Shown piece after piece: positions 21,617 through 33,860 of a stretch of 64,000 bases of DNA. Origin of the DNA: Bedellia somnulentella. Its lineage: Eukaryota > Arthropoda > Insecta > Lepidoptera > Bedelliidae. Location of the stretch: positions 27,016,875 to 27,080,874 of the forward strand of contig OY755170.1 of assembly GCA_963576735.1 (NCBI GenBank). Reading direction: 5' to 3'. The position numbers and the translations under genes are program-made. Positions within the stretch are counted from its first letter, which is position 1. Each line of letters opens with the position of its first letter. The notes below the pieces were generated by a model. The model did not search any database and was not told the origin of the DNA. It was given only the letters and a program-made list of their open reading frames with translations.

Positions 21617-22960
21617 CACAGGTCTGCAATGGTTTTCCCCTTTCAGTTTTGATGACTGATTTGGATAGATTTTGGGGCGCTGATTACAGGAAAAATATTT
21701 AAAAAATTCCATCACGTCAGGTTTTTTAGTTATTTAGCATCGTTTAATTTTTCCAAAATTACCTAGGCCTTCCTAGTTTTTAAATAATATTTTATTTAAA
21801 TCGATTCGAATTAAACAAAAAATGCACTGAATGCATTAGACACTAATTAATGAGTTCTAATAAATATAAAATTAGTTAAATAAAACTTAATTAACTAAGT
21901 GACATACCTTTATTATAAAAAAAATAGGATTTTTGAGTCATTTGCTAAATACCTCGTTTCTAGTAGACTTAATGTTTTTTTTTTATAAAAATTCACTTAT
22001 TTCGTTAGAAAAGAGTTAATGAAGGTAGATGATATATTTTTTGTATAAATACAAATATCATTTTTTCTACAAATCAGTACTTCTGTGCAATTCATAACGC
22101 TCACTTGAAAAATGTCATCGCGAAAGTGTTTAAACTCTCCGGACAATTTTTGCTACATTTGTGGGCAGTTTATGCTGAGAAAACAGCAGCATAACATTAC
22201 TGAATTCATAAGTAATGTTTACAATATGTATTTTGGCCTAACAATTGCCAATCAAGATAGACAGTGGGTCCCACATAAAGTTTGTACGACGTGCGTTCGT
22301 GAACATCGAAAGTGGTCAAAAGGAAAGAACAATACCTTTGATCTCCTATCGCCTGTGGTATGGAGAGAACCTTAAAGCCCAAATTATGAAGAAATTATGG
22401 AGAAAATGATTGAAAATTACGGAAAAATGGGATGTTCGATTAGCATTAAACTTCATTTCCTTAATTCACATTTGAACTACTCTCCTGATAACTTGGGAGC
22501 TGTAAGTGAAGAGCAAGGCGAAAGATTTCACCAGGATTTGAAGGAGATGGAACGTCGCTATCAGGGAAAGTGGAATAAAACAATGATGGCAGACTATTGT
22601 TGGCTGTTAAAGCGAGATGATGCAAGTCGCAATTTCAAGCGAAAATCTCACAATCGGAGCTTCAGTGAAAAAAAAGCAAGATACCACAAAAGTATTTGAT
22701 ATTTTTATTTATTTTTTTATTGTCCCGCAAATATATTTTTAATGATTTAAAGTCATGTAATTGTTTCTTTATTGTAATAAAAAATAAATACTCAAATAAA
22801 GTCGTGTTTTTTTTCAATTTTACAAAGTAGGGATTTTTCAAAAAACTGAGGGTGATAGAAAAAAACCAAGTACATATTCGTAATCTACGCACCAAAATAC
22901 CCCAAGATCAGCATTCAAATCCAAAAGGGGAAAATAAAAGTTAAAATTTGCAGGTCTGTG
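21617..22960 (+). mobile_element. Internally deleted TIR DNA transposon
   Basis: Ends CACAGGTCTGCAATGG at left and, reversed, CACAGACCTGCAAATT at right. TTA occurs directly outside both ends (21614-21616, 22961-22963) as a possible 3-bp duplication. Interior coding (separate entry) is the two ends of a longer protein with the middle missing, so this looks like a non-autonomous derivative of a coding parent. Confidence 0.6.
22112..22699 (+). pseudogene. Truncated transposon-encoded protein, N- and C-terminal ends
   Basis: The first frame (22112-22375, 87 residues) has a possible zinc-binding pattern: CYICGQF near the start, then VPHKVCTTCVREHRKW and WREP at the end. After a TAA the same frame continues with MEKMIENYGKMGCSISIKLH, LNSHLNYSPDNLG, EEQGERFHQD and 'MERRYQGKWNKTMMADYCW' to 22699. 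I recall a family of uncharacterised arthropod proteins with these ends around a central domain several hundred residues long; that centre is absent here. No function is assigned beyond probable transposon origin. Confidence 0.5.
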
Positions 22961-23144
22961 TTATCAATTGAGACAGCCTAGTGTAGACTCGACGATGTGA
23001 AACGAGAAAATATATGAAGACTTTTCTTGTAAGATTAGACTTACTCAAAGGCGTATTAAGTGCATGATATTAAAGTGTGTGTATTCCAAAACAATGTGAA
23101 GTTAGTATTTTCTGACTTTTATTAATGTTAATCACGGTTTTTGA

Positions 23145-23285
23145 TTATCATATCATATCAAAAAGGGGTCGCCAGCGCGAAAACAAGAAAGCATTAAATC
23201 GCTTTTGAAAGTGGAGTGGGGAAAAGATTGTTAAATAAAGTATTGTTGGCGATGGCTCACGATCCACATCACCACGAAAGCCCAT
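23145..23285 (-). repeat. SINE family B, diverged
   Basis: 'AAAAAGGGGTCGCCAGCGC' and 'GTGGGGAAAAGATTG' keep the family order. Confidence 0.5.
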
Positions 23286-23286
23286 A

Positions 23287-23432
23287 ACATACATACATAT
23301 ACTCACGGCTATAAATCCATTAACGGGGTAGCCAGCTTTGGAATGAAAAATTCCTCAGCCACTTTTGGAAGTTGATTGGGGAAAAGATGGTAATAATAAA
23401 TGTTTTTGGTGATGGGTCTCCAACCACTATCA
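23287..23432 (-). repeat. SINE family B, 3' part
   Basis: TATG-type tail, 'CACGGCTATAAATCC', 'CTCAGCCACTTTTGGAAG' and 'GGTGATGGGTCTCCAACC'. Confidence 0.75.
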
Positions 23433-23469
23433 TTGAGACAGCCTATAGTAATCGACCAATAGGAGCACG

Positions 23470-23645
23470 GCGTTAGTTCCCATTGGGCTAGGCAGAGACT
23501 ATCGATCGCCACTTCGTACGATCCTGGCAAACCTCTCTAGCTTCGTTTACATTCAATCTTTTCACACATGCTCTTTTATTTTCCGCCTGCTTTTTTGAGC
23601 ACACTCTCAATTTGGTCAAAGTGTGCCCTCCGTGGTATTAACTAA
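23470..23645 (-). mobile_element. RTE-type LINE tail copy
   Basis: 'TTCCCATTGGGCTAGGCAG' through 'TTTTTTGAGCACACTCTCAA', followed by 'CTCCGTGGT'. Reverse orientation, frame broken. Confidence 0.65.
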
Positions 23646-26600
23646 TAATTAACATATATAATATAATTAATAGGAGCTTCAATGGTAAATGTTAAAAAAT
23701 CATTCACATACGCCAAAACGTGTTGGTATACAGTTCACTAGAAGCATAGTATACGCATCGAGGGATATAAAATTACTTTATGGAAGGTTTTAGTCTATTG
23801 GCTGATGATATCGATGATGATAGATGTAGTGTTGGTTGCTCTTGTTTCTTACCTTTCTGGTATTTGCTGTCGTCTAAGGAGTCGTCACAATAAACATAAA
23901 AGGAAAACGTAAGAGCTAAAAAAATCAAAAGACCCAACGTGTGTTTTTGATAATATTTTATTACACCAATATTTATGCATTATACAAATATTAAAAATGA
24001 CAAGGCAATTATTCGAGTTTGTTTATTTACCAACTTTTCGAATTATAATTACCACCAAGGATAGCAATAAATAATTTCATCACTTTGTTTCACTAATTTA
24101 TTTCGTATAAAAATACCTTACTAATAATTTGTTTAAAGAAATGTATATAAAAACTGAAAAGTTTGAATAATACAAACATACTTGGAAATCATATTATAAC
24201 ATTTATACTGTAACTTAAAAATATCATAAGTGGCTATTAAGTTAACAACATAAATTAAAGTCACTACCATAAGCCATGCACTGGTCATGAAAATGATTAT
24301 ATTTCTAACTACTAATATAGTTTCTTATTCTAAACTTAATCCTCTGCACGTATTTTAAAATAAATAAGTATTTCAATGCTTAAAGATTACACAATGATTA
24401 TAACATTTGTTGAAAGTAATATAACAAGGCTATAAAAATATATTTTTCAAATAAATAGATACATTTGAAAAATCAGTCTCGACAAAAAGGCACCATTTAT
24501 TGTGATTACAGGTAATTCATTTAGCGCAAGTGCACTAAGCAAAGATATATTGTATATAATAATAGCTTCTTTAAGCATTTAACTTATCTTAACTAATTAC
24601 CTACGTCTCAATTAGTGAAGCTTCACTAACCATTTACAACCAAAACAATCCTATCCTACCTTGCCCCGATAGAGTATATGTTGCCATCTCACTTACATCA
24701 ATACAAAGAAATTATGAAGTCTTGAAGAGGAAGTAAGGTCTACACAATGATCCCAAATGGTACACGATAATAATCTCGTGTAAACATCGACAAAGTGTCT
24801 ACATGGAAGCAACTTTGATAGTTAAAATATTGTGCAACTATGCTTTCATAGAAAAGGTATAGTTTTCCATTCTTTTAAAAAACAAGGCCACTTTACAGGC
24901 TTAAAAAATGCCCAATTTACACTTTAAAGCAGATTTTAAATTAAATAATCATGATCTGGAAGACATTATGAGGAACAAATCTGAGGAATCTTAGAAAAAG
25001 TGCTTAAACTTTAGCAATCATAAAGCCTTAATGTAGTTTAGCATAATGGAGTGACAAGTGCTATAAGGTACATTTGAAGATTCATTGAATTAATACTATA
25101 TTTAATGTATATATTTCATATTTGTTATAAACATGTGACGATGAAATCTGTAAAATTCTACACAAAAAATGTTCCATGCTATATGAAAGAGAAAGAGTCC
25201 TATCATAACGTTAAATCAAATAAGTTAGCATGTGAACTCTGCCTAACCCTCCGCGCAAACAGCGTAAATGTAAAAAGATGCGATTCAACTCTTTCCGAAT
25301 GGGCAGTGTTAATGAGCGTAAAATGCTTCGAGACATATCTTTCCGAGGAGCTCGCCGGAATCTTATCAATTGTAAAACACTAATACAATGTCAACAGTGC
25401 AAGGTTAACGATATCGCGTGCCTCTTAATATGACTTAGTACTAATGATAGTTTGCAGTATCGACTTAGAATAGCACAACTCAAGCTTTATTCTTAGGTTT
25501 TGTACGAAGATATTTATTGTGATATCGAAATTTGTAGCTCTGATAACAATAACGACGCATTAACAATTGAAGATACAGGAGGAGTCTTTTCTTGGAAGTA
25601 CCCACTTTATGTCATAAAGAACCAGTGTAATAGAGGACAAGCTTATCAACTGGTTTTACGGATAAAATTTGGGAAAATAAATCTTTAAATTATAAACGCG
25701 ACTTAGAACAAGAAACTAGGTAGTTGAGTGAAAAATAAGGAAATAATATTTTTTTTCGGTGATAGGTCTTTTGCCACATCGCCCAACTATGTCCTAAAAG
25801 CCTCTAATCAGCCTCAGCCGCTTTATACGGCACCCCAAGGGGGAATTGGATAGAACTATTTTGAGCAACCCTACAAAGCAAAAACATTATTTAACCTTTT
25901 CTTAACAGATAGCAAAATTAAACAACGTTCTAAAAATACAAATAAATGATATTGAATGAGATGAAAAGTATGAGGTCTTAGCCTGTGCTTACACTAGACT
26001 AACACTGAAGGTCACAGGTGCACTTATATTGTTCGGTTCCGCCATGTGTCAATAATGTATTTTGTGTCGGGTAAAACTCAGCACTATAACTGTGAAGAGC
26101 AACACAAACCCAAAAAAAAACAATGACTCATTTTCCAACGGAGTAAGCAGAGACTAGCAAACTTTACGAAATAAATTATAAGTTTTTCAAAGGATTATTC
26201 TGTGTTAAAAACTTTAGGAATATAACTTATATGATGTTATATCATAAAAAAACCTATACTACGATAACAATCTTAATATAAATCGGGAGGGGTAGGCAGA
26301 GTTTTGGATTCAACAATTTCCCAGCAAAAAAAGCATTACCAAAACATTTCAGTAATTACCATATTACTTATTTACTTTTAAAACGACGAAAATAAGATTA
26401 ATTACACATTTAAACTGTTTTGACTCCCAAGTGATAGCAAAAATGACACAGGACAGATTAAATGCTAGGATTTTTTTGCTTTTTGATACACATTTTATAT
26501 TTTTGAAATGTATCTCATAAAAGTTTATTGATATTATTTATTTACACACAATATATAATCTTGACAGATCAAAACACCTAATATTATAACATTTCACTTT

Positions 26601-26920
26601 AAAAAGTTAACATCATATACCTTATTAATAGTTAATATTACATACATGAACTGGAACACATTATGGTACTAAGAGTAATCAATATTTGTGGTTGTTCCAT
26701 TCATATTCATCAATAAGATAGTAAATAATTATCTTACAACATCTGTAATATAAACCATTTTAAATAAGTCAAGTATATGAACAAAGCCTACTCTGGACTT
26801 CGTAAGAAAATTGGAGAACACTAAATCATAATATAGACTAAATGGTGATTTGTAAAGTTTATACTTGGCTGTCAGTCTAATTAATGGTTAAAGAAATGTT
26901 GATTATTTAGCTATACTATG
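23646..26920. other. Long AT-rich stretch, possible 3' UTR or intergenic DNA
   Basis: No gene is certain. On the minus strand 25378-25212 is open in two frames, one Arg-rich (IRFRRAPRKDMSRSILRS...). AATAAA-type signals occur further on, near 23955, so a terminal exon with a long 3' UTR is possible but unproven. A degraded SINE-like segment lies at about 25745-25870. Confidence 0.25.
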
Positions 26921-26923
26921 TAG

Positions 26924-27161
26924 GTGCCGTGTAGTGTCGGCTTAGAATAACACTACCCCATTTCTACCCGTGGGTGATCGTAAGAGACGACTAAGGGTAT
27001 AGGGGCTTTTTAAGTGATTTTTGGGCGATTTGGTTGGAGACCCGTCACCAAAAACATTTATTATTACCATCTTTTCCCAATCAACTTCAAAAGGGGGTGA
27101 GGAGTTTTTCATTCCAAAGCTCTGGCTACCCCGTTAAGGGATTTATAGCCGTGAGTATATG

Positions 27162-27192
<31 letters not shown>

Positions 27193-27198
27193 TGGTTA
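26924..27198 (+). repeat. SINE family B, full length with long TATG tail
   Basis: 'GTGTAGTGTCGGCTTAGAAT' to 'GCCGTGAGTATATG' and about eight TATG units. Confidence 0.8.
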
Positions 27199-27500
27199 TG
27201 ACACGGGTGAGACACTTGCCAGGGTCCGGGAAACTATGCAGCCTGCAGCTGGCGGGCAAATAGCTGCAGGCCGCCCCGCGATGTCAGCTGCGGCGGGCGA
27301 CCCCCCAGCTACCGCCCCTAACCCCTCGGCCGGCGAGCTTGCGACTACTCAGTCACTGAGAAATCCGCAACGGTCGCCATTTACTATCAATAAGAAACTA
27401 CAAAATTTGAAGACCAATGCCCAACATACCTCAACCATAAAAGAAATGTACATCTCACCATTTAGTCTATATTTTTTATGCATCACGATGGCTGCGTAGT
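27199..27500. other. GC-rich patch with an open frame, unidentified
   Basis: The plus frame 27173-27499 starts in the microsatellite and then encodes an Ala/Pro-rich stretch followed by NPQRSPFTINKKLQ. It might be the start of a retroelement ORF1. No family match is claimed. Confidence 0.25.
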
Positions 27501-28580
27501 CACAACATAAATTCACAATTCGCCAAGCAACTCCTATACGCATACAATGAAACAAATCATTAATGGAGACAGTTTTTTTTTTACCTTTTAGTTAAGATAA
27601 CGTCACTTTGCACAAGTTATGCACGTTTAAGGCAGGGTACGTACTTTTTGTATGTATGCCTCTTATATATTGTTTGATAAGTCAATAACAATTGTATAAA
27701 AATGTATCACTGATTAAAATATCAATCCCTTATATTATATTTTTACACAAATTACTACTAGACACAATAATGAACTGATGCTGCGATCTTGGCTGCAATC
27801 ATCACAAAAAAAAAACAATATAAATCTCAGGGGATCATTTAGAATAGACAATTATAAAGTATTTTGTATATCATAGAAACATCGTGATTTTTATACTTGT
27901 AATTTAAATGACATTTATTAAGCAGATCTTTTTAGATTGTTAAAGTTTGTGCCAACAAAACCTCATATAAACTTATTACAGTAAATTGCTGTAAAATAGT
28001 ACACTAACACCATCACCAAAATTTAACCCCTGTACTGTTAGATTCACTTTAATATAGTCAAATCAACACATATAACCATAAAAGAGAACACATAAATCAA
28101 ATGGCAGATCTTCTTTTCTTAACATAACATGAATGAGAATGTGTGAGTCCTTTAATAAATCTGATACATTTTGCAAATTCAATGTCAATATATTAAACTA
28201 AGCATACAGTTTCAAAACTGCATCAGACAGACTCATATCTATCAGAATAATCTAATTAATTTCCAAAATTAGGAGATTTTATGAATGTAACTACAAAATA
28301 TAATCTATATATATGAATACCCCACCATATTATTATATTTTTAATCACTAAGAAACACAACTACATTTGTAAAACTTGAATAATGTAACCTGGTTTTTAA
28401 CTTGTTTTAAAGTTATAATACTGGTTGAGTATTTTTTCAAATGGTGTGTTGAGTGGCTATGAATAAAGTATTTATAATTGTTGGGTACAGATATTTTTAT
28501 GTCCTGATTCTTATATCTAATTGCAAAAAATATGAATAAACAAGTCACTGACAAAGCACCATACATTGTCATATAGCAGA
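27501..28580. other. AT-rich stretch downstream of the heparanase gene
   Basis: No coding or repeat recognised. Confidence 0.35.
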
Positions 28581-28583
28581 ACA

Positions 28584-28589
28584 TTTATT
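28584..28589 (-). terminator. Candidate polyadenylation signal of the heparanase gene
   Basis: AATAAA on the minus strand about 145 nt past the stop codon at 28733. Confidence 0.45.
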
Positions 28590-28732
28590 ATTTACCATTG
28601 AAGCCAATAATGCAATCCATTCAATCAGAAGCTTACTTCTTACGAAAAGAGAAAGGCTCAATTCTCGATAACCAAAATTAAATATTAATATTCTGCTTAT
28701 ACTAATTTACTTATGTTTATAATGGCCAAAAT

Positions 28733-30271
28733 TTAATCACATACTTTTAGAGATGTGTTTTTTAGAACCCAAAACCCAATTGAATAAGGAGGCATAGATA
28801 TTTGATTAGCATGTTTTATATGATGTGGTTTAAATGTTGGTTGCACACCCTCATACTCTAACGGCCATCCATTCATCAACACTACTTTTGTATGTCTATT
28901 ATTTGATGGAGCACTAACAATATATTCATCTATATCAAAGTCAGAATCCAGAGCTGTACCATTCAGTAGAAATCTTACTTTATTGAATTCCAGGTTGATT
29001 GCATAAATTGTGATGGCTGAAGAGTCATTAGTGTAATGCTTGTTAGCACAATGGGCGTACACACGCTGGTGTCTCGAAGACTTTGACTTGATGCTCAGTA
29101 CTTTATTCCCAACTAGTCTTTTAAATAGTACACTGACCCACCAGTCAGGAGAAGGATTAAGATCTTTATCCAGCAAGCTATAGTTTCCACCAATGAGTGA
29201 CTGACGTATCACTACAGTGATATTGTTTTTAGCAGCCAGACCAAGCTTATCTATCCACAATGGTGTGCCAGCATAGGAGTTGGACAGGCCTGGTGCTCCT
29301 CCTCCATATGAGCTACTGGTCTCAGTTAACCACATTGGAATATCATTATACACACTTGTATGATTCTTCATTGTATGTATTTGATGTTTTAAAAGGTTAA
29401 AGGTATTTGGATTCCAGAAATCACTTAGCTTGGCTGTCTGACTGTTCAAATAGTATTGATGCCAAGATCTAGAATTGATGTGGTGGGAACCATTGCCCAA
29501 AAACTCCACCATGTACTGGAGACATTCTGGACGGTTATCTTGTGGTCTTGTAGTATCAGGACCAACTAAAAGTGAGTTCTCCATTCCATATTCTTTAAGG
29601 ACATTTTTCAGCTTACGAAAATCATGAGCTAATTGTTCTGGTGGAATACTAATGTTAAATGTGTGATGAAAAGAGTTAGGCTCATTACCCAGTTGCCAGT
29701 CCACTTTGTAATTGTGTAAGGATGTGTAGTCTAACAGCTGTTTTGCATTCTGGTCACTCCAGTCTCCATTCTCATTCCGCAGCAGTACATTGAAACTGAA
29801 CAACAACTTTGAATTAGTAGCATTGGCAAATTCATTTATGTCTCTCCAATTTGATCCTGTCATGAGAAAGTAGGGCAAGAATTTGTGCTTGCAAAGTTTT
29901 CGAACTGACGAGCATACTAACCTAGAGCGGTTATGGTGGCATTCTTCGCAGGTGGGTGCTGGGGTATCGTCGACGGTGAAGATAAGGCGCTCCGACATCG
30001 TGCCCCCCAAGCGCAGCCGAGCCGGCGCCAGTGCGGTGGTCAGATCTCGCAGTCTCTTGTCCGAGAAATTAATGGCACCCAGTTCTATCTGTGAAGCATC
30101 TATACCGAAACTGAGAAATTCGTCCGGCAACGTAGCCAATACTCTTTTCTCTTCACTGATCGTAATGTAGTATTTATCGCCGATGTTGAATTTCACGAAC
30201 ATTGTCATCAAAGCGATGTTACAACACAACACTATAGCACAAACCGCGACCAAACGCTTATTCGATAACAT
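28733..30271 (-). CDS. Heparanase-type endo-beta-glucuronidase (GH79)
   Basis: 512-residue uninterrupted frame. Family knowledge: heparanase cleaves heparan sulfate chains in lysosomes or outside the cell. Seen: a hydrophobic N-terminal segment (about residues 7-26, after MLSNKR) that could be a signal anchor; the RLGGT motif (residues 87-91); the acid/base glutamate Glu197 in WQLGNEPNS; WHQYYLN after the barrel; the nucleophile Glu317 in MWLTETSSSYGGGAP; and a C-terminal beta domain (ITIYAINL) ending with a hydrophobic strand. Many N-x-S/T sites fit a secreted or lumenal protein. Human heparanase has 543 residues; here the region of its excised linker looks shorter, so two-chain processing is uncertain. 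No intron is visible, in contrast to the vertebrate gene. The start is the first ATG of the frame, ahead of the anchor. Confidence 0.93.
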   Translation of the reverse strand: MLSNKRLVAVCAIVLCCNIALMTMFVKFNIGDKYYITISEEKRVLATLPDEFLSFGIDASQIELGAINFSDKRLRDLTTALAPARLRLGGTMSERLIFTVDDTPAPTCEECHHNRSRLVCSSVRKLCKHKFLPYFLMTGSNWRDINEFANATNSKLLFSFNVLLRNENGDWSDQNAKQLLDYTSLHNYKVDWQLGNEPNSFHHTFNISIPPEQLAHDFRKLKNVLKEYGMENSLLVGPDTTRPQDNRPECLQYMVEFLGNGSHHINSRSWHQYYLNSQTAKLSDFWNPNTFNLLKHQIHTMKNHTSVYNDIPMWLTETSSSYGGGAPGLSNSYAGTPLWIDKLGLAAKNNITVVIRQSLIGGNYSLLDKDLNPSPDWWVSVLFKRLVGNKVLSIKSKSSRHQRVYAHCANKHYTNDSSAITIYAINLEFNKVRFLLNGTALDSDFDIDEYIVSAPSNNRHTKVVLMNGWPLEYEGVQPTFKPHHIKHANQISMPPYSIGFWVLKNTSLKVCD

Positions 30272-31282
30272 TTTGTTGAATGTTTTTAAAATAATTTTCG
30301 GTTATTTTTTCCTAATACAAGTCACTGTAGAAAGTTTTCTATTCATTGAATATAAACACTTGCTTCGCTACATAAACACTTCGACACAGCGTAGAAAAGG
30401 TACAGGTGGTCGCACGTCCGGAAATAAACAGCATGTTAAGTTACGGAACTGTATAAACTTATTTTACAAAGTTGCAAAGTTATCTATATATGTCTATAAA
30501 GTATAAAAGTAGACTACAAAATATACAAAGTAAACTCCACACCACAGACGATATAGGGTACACTACACGTAAACTCTCTACCATAGTAGTCTTTGCTCTC
30601 TACTGTACTGGCATGGCAAACTCACTCACTCAACTCAAAGCAGTGAAAGCAGGATGCTTGCTGTGCTGCCACAGACAATACTTTAGATAGCTTAGAGCAT
30701 GCACAAAATAGAGAGATAAAGAATACGTCACGACGAGCAAGAAAAAGATAGCTAATTATAAAACTCCTAAAGACAGAAAGAGCCAGAAAAACAAATAAAG
30801 CAAATAAATTGTTCGTGATAGTGTTATAATTATAAATTTTATTTTGGATTTTTAATTTAAAAACTATCAATATGTGAAACAGTTACATGGGCAACACGCA
30901 ACACAGAGGTAACCAACGCAAAAACGCTAAGGTAACGATTAGCTCTGAACGCGAAGGACAAGCTTACACGAGCCAGTTCAGTTTGTCCCATTTCGTTGGT
31001 AACCTCAGCGGGCGTTCTATTGTAAGTGGTATCAGCAACCAGTCAGTGTACAGACAGTGCGTCGCGTCCTTGGTCGCGAGTCTCCCGTTCGAGGTGGAGC
31101 AACAATACATTAAACAGTCCACTGGAAGCAAGTAAAACAGCCTGGCCTGTTTCTCACAGAGAATCCTTATTTTTACCTCATTTTCCTATAGCTACAGAAT
31201 TCCGCGATACAGGCATTGCCTAGTGCAGGGGACACCGACATCTTATTTTGTAAAATACTTACCACCTGTGTACCAAACAACT
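30272..31282. other. Upstream region of the heparanase gene
   Basis: 5' flank of the minus-strand gene. A plus-strand frame at 30887-31135 (82 residues, MGNTQHRGNQRKNAK...) is less AT-rich than its surroundings but has no recognised family; it is not called as a gene. Confidence 0.35.
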
Positions 31283-31779
31283 AATTCGGTATGCAAAGTT
31301 TTTTTTTGGTATTTATTAAATATTTTTATTCGATAGCAAACACGAAAATGAAAGACTGATTTGAATATTGTTCATCTAAAATGAGTAATTGCAAAGTTAT
31401 GATTTTTTAAAGATTGTTCAACTTTTGTACTTAATGACGTCAACGATCGAAAATATCACGTAGCGACATGCAAATAAAGCGAAATGTTTAATAAAAATGT
31501 TGCTGATTGCAAAACATTTCACGAATTTGTGATCTCAAATGAAATTATTACGAAATTATACTAAACAAACTTTTTATTTTCGATATTTTTTTTATAAACT
31601 GCAAAAACGACTGTCTTTGAAATAACGCTGAAGGTCAAATACTGTTACAGTATTTTGTTAAAATAACGGTCATCTTAGCTTTGTTTGATTTCATTTCAAG
31701 AAAATATGTTTTAAAAACATAATATCTCGAAATGGTTTCGTAATCAGCACCACTTGGGTAAATCTTTGCATACCGAATT
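31283..31779. mobile_element. MITE, ~497 bp, copy 1
   Basis: Starts AATTCGGTATGCAAAG and ends with the exact reverse complement. The interior is AT-rich and non-coding. Near-identical in length and layout to 33365-33860. Confidence 0.8.
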
Positions 31780-32908
31780 GTTATTACCATTTTAAATTAA
31801 CGAATATGACTGTTGTTCGTTTTTACTGGTGTAAAAAAAGATTTTTTTATTTATTCATTTAAATCTCAGTAATCCTATAGAAGTAAGAATTCATCATGAG
31901 AATAAGATAATTACTATAAGCAAGGAAAGTATTCGGAACCAATTAAAAAATACATTGTTTAAAAGACAGTAACTTTTTAGAACACAGTAAATTCCCACCG
32001 AGTAGCCATGGTACAGATTTTGGTGGTACTCGTTCGGAAGAAAACACAAAAATCTGGTGATTGTTGTCTATTTATTGATTAGTCATTGTTAGTAGGTATG
32101 TGTTGTATTTTAGTTTATTGTTTGCTCATAATTTATCTATTTATAAACTTATTATTTGAGGATATTTGCCATATATGTTCGGTAACATTATATGTTCGTC
32201 GTTATTGAAAGCATGAGGAAAGCCTTACCAAATTACCGCAAGTGAGGCAAAATTGATTTGGTGTCAACACCGATTGTGCGAAGGAGAGACATAGAGGGTG
32301 CCACGCGCGTTATCTGTCTATAGGTAGTTGGTCTGAGATAGATAGAAAGATCAAATCAATCAGAGAATACTTATACCCTGCGGGAATAAGTACGCGACGC
32401 GCCACTTCATACAACAAATTTTATAGCTACAGATCCACAATCTTTTCTTGGCCGGTGACGACTACTGGTACTACTGTCGCCATTTTGAAATTTCGGCCTG
32501 TCATTGTCAGTTAGTTCTCAACTAAATAAAAATTATAGGGTGACCTACGTATATAATAAATTATCACTTTCATGAATATTTTTTGTAGTGGAAACTTTTT
32601 TTTAAAGACAATTATTTTTATGATGTGTCTTTGCTTATTAATAAACGCTTTTATTTCCAGAATTCAATATTAAAATTAATGAAAACTATTATATATTTTG
32701 TTAAATTTTATCTAAGTAGGCTAACACCGTCCGAAAAGTTGTGGGCGCATGACTATAGCGGTGCAGGTTACGGGAAGTGGGGAAATGCTCCCGAATAAGA
32801 TTTCACTTTGTATACACTGATGCGTGGCTTCATACCCTAATGCGGGGATGTACCAATGTGTCATTTCTTAAGTCATAACTGTCTGACATATACAAGGCAA
32901 CATAAAAA
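31780..32908. other. Unassigned stretch
   Basis: No gene supported. On the minus strand near 32500-32420, AAAATGGCGACAG is followed by a short frame ending VTGQEKIVDL; its last 30 bp resemble, inverted, 34617-34648. Confidence 0.25.
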
Positions 32909-32916
32909 TACAAGGC

Positions 32917-33278
32917 AAATACGACGTGATAGCTTAATGGGTACAACACCGGTTAACGTACAAGCGACTAGTGTTCAATTTGTCTTTCCCAAAGACATAT
33001 GTGTGGTTAATTTATCACGGTTGTTAACGGTGAGGGAAAACATTGTGATGAAACCCACATGGCTGAGTTGTACTTAGTCGTGTCGTTGTACTTACAGTGT
33101 ATTCGTACAAAACGGCGATAGGCCTGCCCCCTATCACGTGAGTACACTGTCCATGCAAAACGCGGGTACTCTGAACACCAGGTGACCAAGTCCCGTGATG
33201 TTCAGAAGTATTAGTACCTCTGCCAAACCTCTTCGGGGGTATTCAGCGTGAACGTTCATGTTATTTTATGTTATATGT
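32917..33278 (+). repeat. SINE family A, near full length
   Basis: Head 'GTGATAGCTTAATGGGTA', body, 'CCTCTTCGGGGGTATTCAG' and TTATG-type tail. Flanked by TACAAGGC at 32909-32916 and 33279-33286. Part of the head (B box region) is deleted. Confidence 0.8.
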
Positions 33279-33364
33279 TACAAGGCTGTTAACAGCAATA
33301 AAAAAGTGCCCATAAATTCACTGACCCAGCAAAATGAATGACCCAAACGATATCTGATGTTTAT

Positions 33365-33860
33365 AATTCGGTATGCAAAGTTTTTTTTTGGTATTAATTA
33401 AATATTTTTATTCGATAGTAAACACGAAAATAAAAGACTAATTTGATTTTTTTCCATTTAAAATAAGTAATTGTAAAGTTATGATTTTTTAAAGATTGTT
33501 CAACTTTTGTACTTAATGACGTCATCGATCGATAAAATCACGTAGCGACATGCAAATGAAGCGAAATGTTTTATAAAAATGTTGCTGATTGCAAAACATA
33601 TCACGAATTTGTGATTTCAAATGAAATTATAACGATATTATACTAAACAAACCTATGATTTTCGATATTTTATTAATAAACTGCAAAACCGTATTTCTAT
33701 GAAACAACATTGAAGGTCAAACACTGTTACAGTTTTTTGATAAAATAACAGACATCTTAGCTTCAATTGATATAATTTCAAGAAAATATTGTTTATAACC
33801 ATAATATCTCGAAATGGTTTTGTAATCAGCATCACTTAAGTAAAACTTTGCATACCGAAT
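33365..33860. mobile_element. MITE, ~497 bp, copy 2
   Basis: Same ends and orientation as 31283-31779, with scattered substitutions. A short minus-strand frame inside is not a gene. Confidence 0.8.

Noticed and set aside
29883..30170. 95-residue plus-strand frame
   Set aside because: Antisense shadow of the heparanase coding region.
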